Below, in pieces: positions 63,557 to 64,000 of a stretch of 64,000 bases of DNA. The stretch is from contig JAGKQI010000052.1 in the NCBI GenBank assembly GCA_018806915.1, forward strand, positions 1,674,001 to 1,738,000, in the 5' to 3' direction. The notes beneath the pieces are model-generated. The model saw only the letters and a list, made by a program, of their open reading frames with translations, made no database searches and was not told the DNA's origin. Numbering within the stretch: position 1 is the stretch's first letter; each line of letters opens with the position of its first letter. Origin of the DNA: Phytophthora colocasiae (taxonomy: Eukaryota > Oomycota > Peronosporomycetes > Peronosporales > Peronosporaceae). Position numbers and translations under genes: made by a program.

Positions 63557-63994
63557 TGTAACGGGGTTACACGTACAAGTGGCTGTACCACTTGTAACTG
63601 TAACAGTTGCGATAACCGTTAGAGGTTGGAAACGGACCTCAGACCTTGGTGTGCGGTACACACCAATGGATACATGGGCGAACCACATTATTGGGTGGTT
63701 CGTGTGCATTTGTGCATATTATTGGTATAAAGCAACGGATTTCTACCAATCAATAAACAGAGTTTCTGCCAACCACACGTTGGCAGACCTTTAGAAATAG
63801 GTAACAACAGTTATAGGAGGTCCATAATTGGATTAGTGCCGAATTCCATAACAGTTCTCATTTAATTGTTTATATTTGATTTAATTATACTTATTTAAAT
63901 AAGTATACTTAAATTAAGTCTATTCTAATTGCACGCTTCCTCATACACGTAAGCGCACGTGTACGCCGCCTAATAGGTCTAAGCAGACCTTACA
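63557..63994 (+). repeat. 3' LTR of the outer retrotransposon
   Basis: 438 bp, TGTAAC ... TTACA, followed by the duplicated ATGTG (63995-63999). It diverges by several percent from the 5' LTR. Confidence 0.95.
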
Positions 63995-64000
63995 ATGTGA

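Larger units (their letters stand above)
42221..63994. mobile_element. Outer LTR retrotransposon (Gypsy, chromodomain), split by an inner one
   Basis: LTRs at 42221-42661 and 63557-63994 both begin TGTAACGGGG and end TTACA. The 5-bp duplication ATGTG lies outside (42216-42220 and 63995-63999). The gene order on plus is gag, protease, reverse transcriptase, RNase H, integrase, chromodomain, interrupted at 45666-59481. Without the inner element it would be about 8 kb. The LTRs differ at several percent of sites and several genes have frameshifts, so it is old. An antisense gene lies before the 3' LTR. The whole element is full of short hairpins. Confidence 0.95.

Overview
The window looks like nuclear DNA of an oomycete, probably a Phytophthora-like Peronosporales species. 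The evidence is long, intron-poor protein genes with short GT..AG introns (67 bp at 3195-3261), and a dense mix of PIF/Harbinger, Crypton-type, piggyBac, pogo and chromodomain Gypsy elements of the kind known from these genomes. The species cannot be fixed from the sequence alone.

The layout has two halves. Positions 1-17820 are gene-dense host DNA: the 5' part of a leucine-rich-repeat gene (minus), a membrane-anchored CgeB-like glycosyltransferase, a giant ubiquitin-specific protease with ubiquitin-like and Tudor-like domains, and a 1943-residue armadillo-repeat protein. From about 18300 to the end nearly everything is mobile DNA. In order: a Harbinger fragment (18537-19985); a broken second Harbinger element whose transposase is split by a 5.8-kb TIR element (21824-27626) that carries a Crypton-type tyrosine recombinase, a coiled-coil gene and an HTH/Ulp1 protease gene; a well preserved Harbinger element with TIRs and target duplication (29390-32248); a tRNA-Arg(CCT) gene; a decayed piggyBac-like transposase with a small TA-flanked element nested in it; piggyBac-type ends and a TTAA-flanked MITE; a basic-protein gene fragment in a large inverted repeat; a pogo-like element with perfect TIRs (40096-41564); and a broken SET-domain gene.

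The last 21.8 kb is one complete LTR retrotransposon (42221-63994; 5-bp duplication ATGTG on both sides) that was itself split inside its reverse transcriptase by a second, younger LTR retrotransposon (45666-59481; two 1456-bp LTRs differing at about four positions). Both belong to Gypsy-type chromodomain lineages. Both also carry a gene on the opposite strand between the chromodomain and the 3' LTR; in the inner element that gene has a phase-consistent 63-bp intron.

Two sequence-level signals are not explained by coding content. The outer retrotransposon is packed from LTR to LTR with short perfect hairpins, about one per 30-40 bp, in coding, antisense and LTR sequence alike. The inner one is saturated with GATC, about one per 30 bp in a hand-counted stretch. 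These two signals, the antisense genes, and the recombinase-plus-Ulp1 element are the best candidates for something undescribed.
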